This document shows, in pieces, positions 16,602 to 26,130 of a stretch of 64,000 nt of DNA. The notes beneath the pieces are model-generated. The model was not told where the DNA came from. It saw only the letters and a list, made by a program, of their open reading frames with translations, and made no database searches. Positions within the stretch are counted from its first letter, which is position 1; every line of letters begins with the position of its first letter. A program made the position numbers and the translations under genes. The stretch spans positions 1 to 64,000 of the forward strand of contig JAFZZR010000079.1 of the NCBI GenBank assembly GCA_017615635.1, read 5' to 3'. The DNA comes from Lentisphaeria bacterium. GTDB taxonomy: Bacteria; Verrucomicrobiota; Lentisphaeria; Victivallales; UBA1829.

Positions 16602-18382
16602 GTTTCATGTTCAACCCCTATCCCTATGTCGATCCCAAGGCGGTCAACTTCCCCGGCATCCCTGCGGATGCGGTGAAATCCGTCGTACGGGGAAATGCGA
16701 AAATCGGGAGCCAGCTGGCCGGGATCCCGGGCATTCTGCTGCTGGACGGGTATGTGGGCGCCTCGTTTTCCGAGCTTCTTACAAGGATCCGCGAGGCAAA
16801 TCCCGATACCGTCTTCTTCGATATTTCCGAAGCGTACAAGTCTTCGGAGGAGATGGACTCGCTTCTGGCGGAGTCCCTGCCTGTCGACCGTGTGATCGAC
16901 CCCATTCTTCTCTTCGGCAAAAGCGTTCACCGGGAACTGGATTCCCTGTTCGATCCGGCGAAACTTCAAACCCTGACTGCGCGGATCCGCGAGGCTGCCG
17001 CAGGGAAAAAATCTGTGGTCGTCCATGGCTGCGGCGCCGCCTGCGGTCAGATCCGGGCGCTCGGAGCAAAGGTTGCGTTCATCGACACGACGCCGCTGAC
17101 GACAACGCTGCGGATTCGGGCGGGAAAGGTCAAGCCGCTGGCGGACAAGGAGACTCGCACGCTTCCTTATATCTTCCGCCGGATGTACTATTATGATTAT
17201 GAAATTATGATGCTTCACCGGAAGCAGCTGATGGATGCCGGAGCGCTGGATTTCTATATCGACGGCAATGCGGTGGACGATCTCCGGATGATCTCCTTCA
17301 CCGAACTTGAAAACATCTTCGGCGAACTTATCAAGCGTCCCTTCCGGTGCACCCCTGTCTACCTCGAGGGCGTCTGGGGCGGAAAATATGTGATGGAGCT
17401 GCGGGATCTTCCGAAGGAGATGCGGAACTGCGCCTGGGTGTTCGACATGATTCCCAACGAGGTCAGCGTGCAGGTGAAGGCCGGGCCGTGCATCTTCAAT
17501 ATCCCGTTCTCCACGTTCTTCCGTCACTGCAGCGAAAAGCTCATGGGCGAGGAGAGCGTGAAGCGGTTCGGGAACGTCTTCCCGATCCGGTTCAACTACG
17601 ACGACACCTACGGCGGAAGCGGAAACATGTCGATCCAGGTTCATCCGCCGCAAAAGTACAATCAGGAGCATTTCGGCGAGCCCTTCCAGCAGGACGAGAG
17701 CTATTACTGCGTGAAAACCGCCGGAAGCAAGACCTATCAGGGATTGCGGGACGACTGCGATGTGGACGAGTTTTTCCGCTGCATCGACCGGGCGGAAAAG
17801 GAACATGTTCCCTTCGATCATGACAAGTACGTGAACTCCTTCCCCAGTGAGGCGGGCGATCAGTATCTGCTGCCCGGCGGGACCATTCACGCATCCGGCC
17901 GGAATCAGGTGATTCTGGAGATTGGCTCCTATACTATCGGAAGCTATACTTTCAAGCTGTACGACTACCTCCGCAAGGACCTGGACGGCAATCCCCGCCC
18001 GATCCATTCCATTCACGGGAAGAACGTCCTCGTGACCGACCGCCGCCGTTCGAAAATCGACGGTGTTCTGCGTCCGAAGCCCCGCACGGTCCGCGAGGGG
18101 GATGGCTGGAAGGAGGAGATCGTGGGCGAGCACGACCTGATCTATTTCAGTCTGCGGCGCCTGAGCTTCGACCGGAACATTTCCGACTGTACGAACGGGA
18201 AATTCCATGTGCTGACTCTGGTGGAAGGCGACGAAGTGCTGGTCTATTCCAAGGCCGATCCCACCCGCTGCTATCACCAGAAATTCATGGATATCGTTGT
18301 TGTCCCGGCCGATCTGGGCGAATATGGGATCATCAATCTGGGAACGGAACCATGCAAAGTCCACAAAGCTCATCTGAAGTAA
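16598..18382 (+). CDS. Class I mannose-6-phosphate isomerase with long N-terminal extension
   Basis: 594 aa; ordinary class I enzymes have about 310-390. The C-terminal half, from about residue 320, carries the cupin metal ligands in order: Q347 and H349 in SIQVHPPQK, E367 in QDESYY, H431 in LPGGTIHASGRN. This converts mannose-6-phosphate and fructose-6-phosphate. The first 250 residues are a separate alpha/beta domain with KKSVVVHGCGAACGQ near 137-151, which looks like a degenerate nucleotide-binding loop; related long PMIs with kinase-like N-termini are known in Firmicutes by my recollection. ATG chosen for its ATGA overlap with rpiR and the AGAAGGAGA site upstream. Confidence 0.85.
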   Translation: MSFMFNPYPYVDPKAVNFPGIPADAVKSVVRGNAKIGSQLAGIPGILLLDGYVGASFSELLTRIREANPDTVFFDISEAYKSSEEMDSLLAESLPVDRVIDPILLFGKSVHRELDSLFDPAKLQTLTARIREAAAGKKSVVVHGCGAACGQIRALGAKVAFIDTTPLTTTLRIRAGKVKPLADKETRTLPYIFRRMYYYDYEIMMLHRKQLMDAGALDFYIDGNAVDDLRMISFTELENIFGELIKRPFRCTPVYLEGVWGGKYVMELRDLPKEMRNCAWVFDMIPNEVSVQVKAGPCIFNIPFSTFFRHCSEKLMGEESVKRFGNVFPIRFNYDDTYGGSGNMSIQVHPPQKYNQEHFGEPFQQDESYYCVKTAGSKTYQGLRDDCDVDEFFRCIDRAEKEHVPFDHDKYVNSFPSEAGDQYLLPGGTIHASGRNQVILEIGSYTIGSYTFKLYDYLRKDLDGNPRPIHSIHGKNVLVTDRRRSKIDGVLRPKPRTVREGDGWKEEIVGEHDLIYFSLRRLSFDRNISDCTNGKFHVLTLVEGDEVLVYSKADPTRCYHQKFMDIVVVPADLGEYGIINLGTEPCKVHKAHLK

Positions 18383-20295
18383 TTCTGGCCCTGGATATCG
18401 GCGGCACCTTCATCAAGTCCGCCCTGTTCCAGAATGGTCAACTGATCCGGAAATTGCCGCAGGTCCCCAGCCGGTCCGAGGGAACACGCGAGGAGATCGG
18501 CGAGGCCATCCGCACTGCGATCCGTCAGGCCGGCGCGCCGGACCGTCTGGCCGTTTCCATTCCGGGGCCCTTCGACTACAAAAACGGCATTTTTCGGGCG
18601 GAACACAAGTTCGCGGCCGTCTGCGGATGCGCCTTTTCGGAGTTCTCCGGGGGGCTTCCCGCCTCCTTCGTTCACGATGCCAATGCCTTTCTTCTGGGCG
18701 AACTCCTGCACGGGGCAGGGCGCGGATTCCTCCGCGTCGGCGCGGTCACGCTGGGCACCGGTCTGGGCGCGGCCTTTGCGATCGGCGGCGATCTGCAGCT
18801 CAATGCGCAGGGAAGTCCCACCGACAGCGTTTCCCTGTGGAACAAGCCGTACAGGGACGGCATTGCGGAGGACTATGTTTCCGCCCGTGCGCTGCTGAAG
18901 GATTATCCCGCGCCCGGCGGAAAAGAAATCGCGGAAGCCGCCGAAACGGGCGATCCCCGTGCGCTGGAGGCCTGGCGACGGTACAGCCTCGATCTTTATG
19001 CGCTTCTGGCGGACTGGAAAGCACGGCTGGAGCTGGACGTCATCGTCGTCGGCGGTCAGCTTCGGAGCGGGCTTCGCTTCGGAGTGCCCGTCCCGGCCGG
19101 ACTGAATCTCCGGTTTTCGAGCCTCGACGGGGATGCGCCTCTCTGGGGTGCTCTGGAAGCCTCCGGAAAGGCGGAAACGCTTCCTGAGCCCGGGGAGGAT
19201 ATGATCCGCCGTTCCATCCTTTCCACGGGAAACGTTCACCGGTTTCATGAATTTTTCCGGCGTGCAGAGTCCGGCTGCGAGCTGACGCTGGGCGTGCTTG
19301 GAGGTTCCATTACCCGGGGCGCCGCCTGTCCTGAACCGGAGAAACGGTATCACGGCGTCCTGCTGGACTGGCTTCGTTCGCAGTTCCCCCGGAGCCGCTT
19401 CTCCCTGGTCAATGCGGGTATCGGGGCTACCGATTCCGTGTACGGCTCGTTCCGGGCACAACGGGATCTGCTTTCGCACAAGCCCGATCTGGTTGTGCTG
19501 GAATACGCAGTGAACGACACCGATCAGGCGCAGTGGGCGCAGAGTTACGAGGGATGCATCCGGCAGATCCTTGCAGACGGATGTCCTCTGCTTCTGCTTT
19601 TCATGACTCACAATCATCAGCGGAACTGTCAGCGGTTTCAGACGGTGCTCGGCCGTCATTACGGCCTGCCCATGGTGAGCTGGCACGATGCCGTCATGCC
19701 GGAACTCATGCGGGGCAGCCTCGCATGGGAGAATCTCAGCCCCGATGCCGTGCATCCGAATCCCGCCGCCCACAGCCTCGCCGGAAAACTTCTGTGCGCG
19801 TTGATGGAGAAGATCCGGACGCAGGCGGATGAGCCGGAATCTCCCATTCCGGAGCCTTTGATTTCGAAGGAATTTCAGTACACGTTCCTGCTGGAAAAGG
19901 ATTCGTTTCGTCCGGAGACACTCGAAGGCTGGGAGGAAACTCCCGGGGAGGAGCCTCAGAAGTACTGGTTCCGCCGACGCTGGTTCGCCTCGCGGCCCGG
20001 CAGCCGGATGACCTTCTCCTTCGTGGGGGCGTCACTCTGGATCTCCTACCTCGGGATCCAGGGGCCCGCGGGGCGGATCTCCGTCCGGGTCGACGATTGT
20101 CCACCGGTCCTGGTGGACAGCTATTTCCCTCACGACTGGCCGGATCCCAAACAGATGTGGGCGCCCGTGCTCACCGGCCTGCCGGAAGGAAAACACCGGG
20201 CTGTCATTACGCTCCTTGACGAACATCATCCCGAAGGCGGCACGGAATTCTATTTCTGCGCAGCCGCCGGAACAGGAAAGGAATCTGCAAAATGA
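18352..20295 (+). CDS. Fusion of a ROK-family sugar kinase and an SGNH/GDSL hydrolase
   Basis: 647 aa. Residues 10-270 are a ROK kinase: ATP-binding ALDIGGTFIKSALF at 13-26, candidate catalytic base D109 in FVHDANAFLLGEL, and TLGTGLGAAFAIGG at 133-146. The zinc-binding Cys-x-Cys-Gly motif typical of many ROK proteins is absent. Residues about 310-490 are an SGNH esterase: block I GVLGGSIT with S319, block II NAGIG, block III AVND with N388, block V D465-x-x-H468. Residues 500-645 form a beta-sandwich. The start overlaps the PMI gene by 31 bases and the stop overlaps the GH42 start by four. Likely deacetylates and phosphorylates a sugar before isomerisation. Confidence 0.88.
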   Translation: MQSPQSSSEVILALDIGGTFIKSALFQNGQLIRKLPQVPSRSEGTREEIGEAIRTAIRQAGAPDRLAVSIPGPFDYKNGIFRAEHKFAAVCGCAFSEFSGGLPASFVHDANAFLLGELLHGAGRGFLRVGAVTLGTGLGAAFAIGGDLQLNAQGSPTDSVSLWNKPYRDGIAEDYVSARALLKDYPAPGGKEIAEAAETGDPRALEAWRRYSLDLYALLADWKARLELDVIVVGGQLRSGLRFGVPVPAGLNLRFSSLDGDAPLWGALEASGKAETLPEPGEDMIRRSILSTGNVHRFHEFFRRAESGCELTLGVLGGSITRGAACPEPEKRYHGVLLDWLRSQFPRSRFSLVNAGIGATDSVYGSFRAQRDLLSHKPDLVVLEYAVNDTDQAQWAQSYEGCIRQILADGCPLLLLFMTHNHQRNCQRFQTVLGRHYGLPMVSWHDAVMPELMRGSLAWENLSPDAVHPNPAAHSLAGKLLCALMEKIRTQADEPESPIPEPLISKEFQYTFLLEKDSFRPETLEGWEETPGEEPQKYWFRRRWFASRPGSRMTFSFVGASLWISYLGIQGPAGRISVRVDDCPPVLVDSYFPHDWPDPKQMWAPVLTGLPEGKHRAVITLLDEHHPEGGTEFYFCAAAGTGKESAK

Positions 20296-22355
20296 GTATT
20301 TTCACCCTGGGATCCATGTATTGGGTCAATCCGAAATATTCTCTGGATGATTTCCGTGCCGACATGCGGCGCGTCAAGGAAAACAAGCTCACGTTTCTCC
20401 GTACCTTCATTCAGTGGGAATACGTGGAAGTGGAACGGGACAAATTCGATTTTTCCATTTTCGATCCTTTTTTCCAGGCTGCGGCGGAGGAGGGGATCGG
20501 CCTTATGCCCACTTTGCTTTTCTATCTGCCCTTCCACCGCCGCGTGGAACAGATGAATAACGGACGCTCCGATGATCCGCGGCGGTATCCCTGCCTGGAC
20601 CGGCCGGAGATCCGCGAGGGCGTGGAGCGCTTTTTCACCGAGACGGTGGAACATTTCAAGGACTCTCCCGCGCTGAAGGTGTGGAATCTGTGGAACGAGC
20701 CCACGGATCCGGTCTGCCACTGTCCCGACACCCTGGAGAAGTTCGCCTCCTGGCTGAAACGGAAATATCCGGATATGGCCGCCCTCAGAGAGGCCTGGGC
20801 GGGCGAATACTACATTTTCAACCCGATCCTGCCCCGGTCCATGGATGAACTGACCGGCGCATGGCTGAAGCAGCTCTTCGATCTTCCTCTTCGGGGAAGG
20901 GACACCGCTATGAGGCTGGATGCCTTCGAGTTCCAAAACCGGAATGCGGTGGAGCATGTGGCCTGGCTCGCCTCCATCATCCGCAGGATCGATCCGGCTC
21001 ACGAGATCCATTCCAATCCAGCTTGCACCACGGTCAATCCTCTGGCGGGCAGCGGCTACTCTCCCTGGGAACTGGCTCAGGTTCAGGACAGCATTTCCGG
21101 TTCGATCCATCCTCACGGCATGCTGCCTCACCTGGAGCCCGATCCGGAGAAATATCCACGCACCATGGCATCCGTCATGGATCTGATACGGTCCTGGGCT
21201 GACGGGAAAGAGGCGTGGATCGGCGAATATCAGGGCGGTTCCACGTATGGAAAGCCGCACGCCTACACGCCGCGCGGAGCCGATATTTCCGCCACGCTCT
21301 ATCATTCGCTGGCCCGCGGACTGAAGGGCCTGATCTACTGGGAATGGCAGTCCTGGCGCCAGAGCCTTTTTGAGACGGCGGAGTTCAGCCTCCGGAATCC
21401 CTCGGACGGCGGACCTACGGAACGCTCGGAGGCCACCCGGCAGTTCGGAGAATTTCTGGAAACGCACAAATCCGAACTTGAAGGACTTCAGACACCGTGC
21501 CCGCAGGTCGCCATCCTGCATTCCATGGACCAGTTTGCCGCGGAGCCGCTTCTGGATACCGTACGCTGGATCCCCTCCCATTATGCCGCAGCCTATGCAG
21601 CCCATCAGTCTCTTCTCCGGGCCGGGATTCCCTGCGACTTCATCACCGAGTCCCAGCTCAGCCCGGAGCGGCTGAACCGGTACAAAGTCCTCATCCTGCC
21701 TCATGTCCGGATCATCGCGCCGGAGACTGCCTCCGCCATCGCCGATTTCGTCGAAGCCGGCGGAGCCCTGTGGGCCGACGGACGCTGCGGCTACCTGGAC
21801 AAACATCATTTTCTGCGGTCCGTCGTGCCCGGCAACGGTCTCGACCGCGTGTTCGGCTGCCGCGAGATCGACGAGGTTGCTCCGTTCGAAGACGACCGCC
21901 TGATCCTCAAAGACGGCTCCTCCGTGAAGCCGTGGCGCGAGATCCAGCGTCTGGAAGCGTATGAAAACGCCGAAGTCCTGGCCGAATGCAACGGATATCC
22001 CGCCGCCGTCCGCAACCGCTTCGGAAAAGGCACCGCCGAACTCTGGGGCACCTATCTTTCGGTCAACCGGGAAGCCGATCTTTCGAAGTTCCTGCCCGGA
22101 TTCGCTGAAGCGCACGGCGTAACGCCGGATATCCGGATCCGCCGCGGAGACGATGTCTTCGCCTCCCTGATTCGGGGAAAGAACGTCCTTCTGGCGGTCT
22201 TCACCTCCGTCTCGAAAGCGGAGCAGAGCGTGTCGGCGGAAATCCCGGTCCGGAATGGCTCGATCCTCAACGGATCCTCTGCCTCGCTCGATGGAAACAC
22301 GCTTTCTTTCACACTCCGGCCCGGAGAAACCGTACCGTTTTTGATCCGGGAGTAA
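20292..22355 (+). CDS. GH42 beta-galactosidase-type enzyme
   Basis: 687 aa, the size of GH42 enzymes, with no signal peptide. The barrel shows the acid/base motif VWNLWNEP with E136 and the nucleophile motif WIGEYQGG with E312. The amidotransferase-like trimerisation domain follows (residues about 395-585: VAILHSMDQFAAEPLLD, YKVLILPHVRIIAPETASAI), then a short beta domain. It ends the RpiR operon, suggesting that it releases galactose or a related sugar from an imported oligosaccharide that the fusion kinase/esterase and isomerase then process. The start codon overlaps the previous stop (ATGA). Confidence 0.9.
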   Translation: MSIFTLGSMYWVNPKYSLDDFRADMRRVKENKLTFLRTFIQWEYVEVERDKFDFSIFDPFFQAAAEEGIGLMPTLLFYLPFHRRVEQMNNGRSDDPRRYPCLDRPEIREGVERFFTETVEHFKDSPALKVWNLWNEPTDPVCHCPDTLEKFASWLKRKYPDMAALREAWAGEYYIFNPILPRSMDELTGAWLKQLFDLPLRGRDTAMRLDAFEFQNRNAVEHVAWLASIIRRIDPAHEIHSNPACTTVNPLAGSGYSPWELAQVQDSISGSIHPHGMLPHLEPDPEKYPRTMASVMDLIRSWADGKEAWIGEYQGGSTYGKPHAYTPRGADISATLYHSLARGLKGLIYWEWQSWRQSLFETAEFSLRNPSDGGPTERSEATRQFGEFLETHKSELEGLQTPCPQVAILHSMDQFAAEPLLDTVRWIPSHYAAAYAAHQSLLRAGIPCDFITESQLSPERLNRYKVLILPHVRIIAPETASAIADFVEAGGALWADGRCGYLDKHHFLRSVVPGNGLDRVFGCREIDEVAPFEDDRLILKDGSSVKPWREIQRLEAYENAEVLAECNGYPAAVRNRFGKGTAELWGTYLSVNREADLSKFLPGFAEAHGVTPDIRIRRGDDVFASLIRGKNVLLAVFTSVSKAEQSVSAEIPVRNGSILNGSSASLDGNTLSFTLRPGETVPFLIRE

Positions 22356-22360
22356 AATCT

Positions 22361-22392
22361 TCCGGCGGTATTATTCCTCCGAGGTGAATGCG
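22361..22392. repeat. 32-bp direct repeat, left copy
   Basis: Matches 28148-28179 at 30 of 32 positions, in the same orientation. It contains the palindromic core CCTCCGAGG. Read on the minus strand, it encodes the last residues and stop of the sialate O-acetylesterase gene (AFTSEE-stop) although that gene is 5.8 kb away, so it looks like a duplicated gene end bounding a cassette. Confidence 0.75.
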
Positions 22393-22395
22393 TGG

Positions 22396-22420
22396 CCTTG
22401 ACCGCGAAAAACGGTCAAGG
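22396..22420. terminator. Hairpin at the end of the GH39-like gene
   Basis: CCTTGACCG, loop CGAAAAA, CGGTCAAGG: a perfect nine-pair stem that includes the stop codon of the GH39-like gene. It sits between convergent operons and has no long T run; a terminator or 3' end stabiliser in both directions is likely. Confidence 0.5.
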
Positions 22421-23743
22421 CTTCGTAAATTCCAGGAAAACCGTCATGGAACCGGAAGCCTTCTCAAAGATCAGCCGGTTCTCCTCAAATCGGATATCTT
22501 TGGTCAGATCCCTTTTTTCTCCGTCCACATCGATTACGCTCAATTTCCAGTGTTTCGTACGGATATCGCCTTTTTCCAGCGAAAAAGCCAAATCATCCTG
22601 ATCGGTTTTGAAGCAGCTGGCAAGAATATAAATCGTACCATTCGGAGCCGTTCCGGCCAGAACCGTCGTGCCGGGGTGATCGACAGTAGCTTCGATCCGT
22701 TCCGTCTCCATCATCCGGTTCAGGAAATCGAATGCGTAATACCCGCAGTGAGGTTCGCCGAAATTGGAGAACAGCGAATATCCGCCGCCGGTGCTGCCGG
22801 TGTAATAATGAGTCATGTCGATGGGTTCATCCTGGAAGCGGGAAAGAACGGCGGCCAAATAGGCCGCGGAATGAGGGCCGACCATTTCCTGCTGCAGTTT
22901 TTTTTGCCGTCCGATATCGCATTGACTTCCCCAGCCTGCATGATAATGCCATTCCGACAGATGGATTTCCGTCTGCGAAAACCCGTATTCATCCAGCACT
23001 GCACGGATCTTTGCGGGCGCGGCGATCACCTTCTGCGGCTTGTCGCTGTATTGATGATATGTGAAGAAATCCAGAGGAGCCTGCTGATCCCGGCAGCCCT
23101 TCAGAAAATCGAGGAAGGCCGAGCCGTTGAGAGATGTGATCTTCGCCATGGAGGGGCCGCCGATCTTGAGTTCCGGGTGCCGCGACTTGAGTGCCTTTGC
23201 CGCGAAACAGTAGAAATCGATGAACTGTTTCCACGTGCCTTTCCACAGGATCGGCAGTTCGGTATCCGCCTCATTCCAGATTTCCCAATACTTGATATCA
23301 TAATGAAATCCGTTGGACCATCCGTTGTTGTAGTGGTCAATGATATGTGAGGCGATTTCGACCCATTTCGACGGATCGGCAGGGGGTGCGGTGTGATGCG
23401 CAAATCCTGAATGATCGATGCTGACGCCCAGACGGTACATGATGGTTGTTCCGTAGCTGAGCGTATTGGCAAAATAGTCGTCTGTATCGCCGAAAATATA
23501 GTTTTCCTCCTTAAACGGGTCCGCATGTTCCAGCGGGAAAACGCAGGGAATATCCACCAGCATTTTTCCGGGATTGTTCAGCGGACAGTCGTGCATTCGG
23601 GTCTGCGGGATGTTGAGTTTCCGCAGGTGATCGGAAAGCACACGGCAGTGTCCGGCATGGGTGATCGGTGCTGCCAGATTCATGCCGTGGATCCGGCGAA
23701 AGGCGGCGGATTTTTTTTCCGGATAAATCGTGAACGAGATCAT
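22415..23743 (-). CDS. GH39-like glycoside hydrolase, cytoplasmic
   Basis: 442 aa without signal peptide. A TIM barrel with clan-A residues: acid/base E158 in KYWEIWNEAD and candidate nucleophile E264 in IHLSEWHYHAG, the arrangement of beta-xylosidase/iduronidase family 39. A C-terminal beta-sandwich of about 100 residues follows. The ATG is chosen because AAGGA lies just upstream and because it overlaps the previous stop (ATGA); a TTG six codons earlier is in frame but poorer. Last gene of the GntR / pseudopilin / secreted protein / GH39 unit. Substrate unknown. Confidence 0.8.
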   Translation of the reverse strand: MISFTIYPEKKSAAFRRIHGMNLAAPITHAGHCRVLSDHLRKLNIPQTRMHDCPLNNPGKMLVDIPCVFPLEHADPFKEENYIFGDTDDYFANTLSYGTTIMYRLGVSIDHSGFAHHTAPPADPSKWVEIASHIIDHYNNGWSNGFHYDIKYWEIWNEADTELPILWKGTWKQFIDFYCFAAKALKSRHPELKIGGPSMAKITSLNGSAFLDFLKGCRDQQAPLDFFTYHQYSDKPQKVIAAPAKIRAVLDEYGFSQTEIHLSEWHYHAGWGSQCDIGRQKKLQQEMVGPHSAAYLAAVLSRFQDEPIDMTHYYTGSTGGGYSLFSNFGEPHCGYYAFDFLNRMMETERIEATVDHPGTTVLAGTAPNGTIYILASCFKTDQDDLAFSLEKGDIRTKHWKLSVIDVDGEKRDLTKDIRFEENRLIFEKASGSMTVFLEFTKP

Positions 23744-26112
23744 TCTTTTTCCTTGAGGCAAGACATTATGGAAACGTAATGCAGATTGGTTTCCGTTCCC
23801 GGCGGCATGGAGGCATTGTCCAGTTGGAGTTGAACTTCATTTCCGACGGCCGTGAACACATATTCATCGTAACAGCTGGAAATCGATCTTTTCGGATCAG
23901 GCGGCAGCTCCAGCCGAATTGCCGGTTTGAGCTCCGTTCCATCCAGCTTGAGCGTCAGATTTCCGGTCCCGCTGGTAACCAGCCGGATTTTGTAGTCCTT
24001 CTCCGGAATCAGATTCCTGACCACCTGCGAAACCGAGGCTGTTTTGTCCGTACGGACCAGCGTGACCATGTGGGAGGGATCCTTCTGCTCATTGAAACGT
24101 CTCAAAAAACGGCCTCCCTCGGATGAGCGTCCCGGAGTCACGGCTCCTTCGATCTGCCATTCATTCACCCCGTCTCGGAAAGACGCGTTGCGGAGATGTC
24201 CGGGGCAGAGCTTCATCCCTCGTTCTGCGGAAAGCAGGGTGGTTTTCCCCTCGATCACGTAATGCTTCAGCAATTCCATGACCCAGCGGGTGCGCTCCAG
24301 ATCAGCATAGTTGTCCCCCCAGAAATTGATCAGGCCGATCCCCTTGAATACCGGATGTGTTGCGATCGTCTGCATCTGCATATCCAGCAGTACCCGATGG
24401 TCGGCTTCCGGCTCATTGTCCATTGTGAAACTCAGCGCCACATTGCTGTGGCAGAGCGAAATGCCCCAATAAGGATTGACTCCTGGGCAGACTTCGTTGA
24501 TGTTCCGGGCGCAATCCGCCAGCGTTCTTACCTGATTTTCCGCTTGTGCCTCATCCGTATAGGTGCTCGGCAGGTAGACTTCCAGCATAATCCGGCTGAA
24601 ATCACTTAAATTGATGCAGCGGGAAAAAACTTCCGCGACATAAGGAGAATCCGGAAAACTTCCGGTTATATAGGTCAGCACATCACGGCCCGGCGGGATC
24701 GTGATCTTGTCCAGATTCCGGATAAAGAGGACGATCGGTTTCTCTGTGTTGAGAGTCAGTTCATCCGCAAAAAAACCGTCCCACAGACGATTTTCCGGGG
24801 CCATGCCGGGATGATCGTATGTATCTCCCTTGCAATTGATGATCTCGCCGATCGCACAATGTGCATAGAGCTTCTGATGCCCGTCCCGGAATTTTCTGCG
24901 CTCGGTCGTACCGAGTCCGCAGCCGAGAAAACTCATGACGATACCGCTCTGATATTTCATCACAAACGGCCAGTCATGTTTCGGCAGACCCGGCAGGTAG
25001 GGCCCGGCCCCCAGCTGATAAATCGAGGTTTCGGCTACAGCGGAGATCCGGACCGGCCCGGAGCCTTTTTCCGTTTTGAATGTCTGCTTGCCCATGGGCA
25101 GGAAAACGGTATCTCCATTTTTTATCTTTTTGCCATACCCATCGACTCGCAGGACCATATCCTCCGGCAGGCCAAACAAAACCCATCCGACCCTCGGATT
25201 GATGAAAGAAGCGGAAGCACCAGCTTCGACCTGCTGTTCGGAAATGACAGTGTGGAAATTGTTCAGGACCTTTCCTTCGACGGAGTCGAATCCGGGTTTG
25301 ATCTCCACGGCAAGATCGATCTCGCTTTTCCCCGCCCGGACTTCGACCGTGTATTTCCCGGGAGTCAAACCGTTCAGATCGAGCTTGACCTGTCCGTCTT
25401 CGCCGATATCGGCTTCGCGGCTGATCTCTCCGGCGGAATATCGGAGCTGACGGAGTTCCTTGTCGCCGAACCAGCGGCAGTTCAAGATCGCGTCGGCTGC
25501 CTGAAGCTGATCGCGCCGGTCCAGCACGACCAGTTCCGGGACGGGAATGAGCTTCCGATATTCCATGCTGCGTTCCATGGCGCTGATCGTAGCAGGTTCC
25601 ACGGCAATATCGGAAATTTCCAGTTTCCCGGACCGGACATTGTTGACGAGGACCGCGATACTGTAGAAATCTTTGGACGGCATTCCGGAAAAGACCTGTT
25701 CCATGCTTTCCCATTCGTTTGTCCCGTTGGGAATTTCCAGAATGAACTCCTGAGTCCAGCCGTTGTTGAAAACGGTTATCACCGCTTTTCCCGCTTCGAA
25801 GTTTTTTGTCCGGAATTTGAACCGGAGATAATATAGTTCTCCTTCGATCAGATTGAACGTCCAGTCCTGCCGGATCAGGTAGGAACATTGAGCTCCTGTG
25901 AAAATAAACCGTCCGCCGTCCTGATATCCGCCGGAACTCTGATATCCAGGTTCGGTGCGGACATACCGCCAGGACCGGGGAAACGTGCCGTCATAGAGTT
26001 CGAGTTTGCCATTGGAGATCAGATTCGGAAACGTCCCCGGCTTCACTGTCTCTGCGGCACAGAGGAATGCGGCAGTCAGCAGACATGCCGTCAGACATAT
26101 CATTTTTTTCAT
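23740..26112 (-). CDS. Secreted glycan-active or glycan-binding protein with carbohydrate-binding-like domains at both ends
   Basis: 790 aa with a Sec signal peptide (MKKMICLTACLLTAAFLCAA). Residues about 25-170 read as a CBM4/9-type beta-sandwich (NLISNGKLELYDGTFPRSW, then WESMEQVFSGMPSKDFYSI), and residues about 655-785 look like a second such module (LRNASFRDGVNEWQIEG, GGRFLRRFN). The middle has a beta-rich region and then a barrel-like region with NPYWGISLCHSN and FTMDNEPEADHRVLLDMQ, where E in DNEPEADH could be catalytic. GH family not recognised. A GTG two codons upstream is an alternative start. It lies 18 bases after the pseudopilin gene and overlaps the GH39-like gene. Confidence 0.75.
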   Translation of the reverse strand: MKKMICLTACLLTAAFLCAAETVKPGTFPNLISNGKLELYDGTFPRSWRYVRTEPGYQSSGGYQDGGRFIFTGAQCSYLIRQDWTFNLIEGELYYLRFKFRTKNFEAGKAVITVFNNGWTQEFILEIPNGTNEWESMEQVFSGMPSKDFYSIAVLVNNVRSGKLEISDIAVEPATISAMERSMEYRKLIPVPELVVLDRRDQLQAADAILNCRWFGDKELRQLRYSAGEISREADIGEDGQVKLDLNGLTPGKYTVEVRAGKSEIDLAVEIKPGFDSVEGKVLNNFHTVISEQQVEAGASASFINPRVGWVLFGLPEDMVLRVDGYGKKIKNGDTVFLPMGKQTFKTEKGSGPVRISAVAETSIYQLGAGPYLPGLPKHDWPFVMKYQSGIVMSFLGCGLGTTERRKFRDGHQKLYAHCAIGEIINCKGDTYDHPGMAPENRLWDGFFADELTLNTEKPIVLFIRNLDKITIPPGRDVLTYITGSFPDSPYVAEVFSRCINLSDFSRIMLEVYLPSTYTDEAQAENQVRTLADCARNINEVCPGVNPYWGISLCHSNVALSFTMDNEPEADHRVLLDMQMQTIATHPVFKGIGLINFWGDNYADLERTRWVMELLKHYVIEGKTTLLSAERGMKLCPGHLRNASFRDGVNEWQIEGAVTPGRSSEGGRFLRRFNEQKDPSHMVTLVRTDKTASVSQVVRNLIPEKDYKIRLVTSGTGNLTLKLDGTELKPAIRLELPPDPKRSISSCYDEYVFTAVGNEVQLQLDNASMPPGTETNLHYVSIMSCLKEKE

Positions 26113-26130
26113 TGTCACCGGACTCCCATT

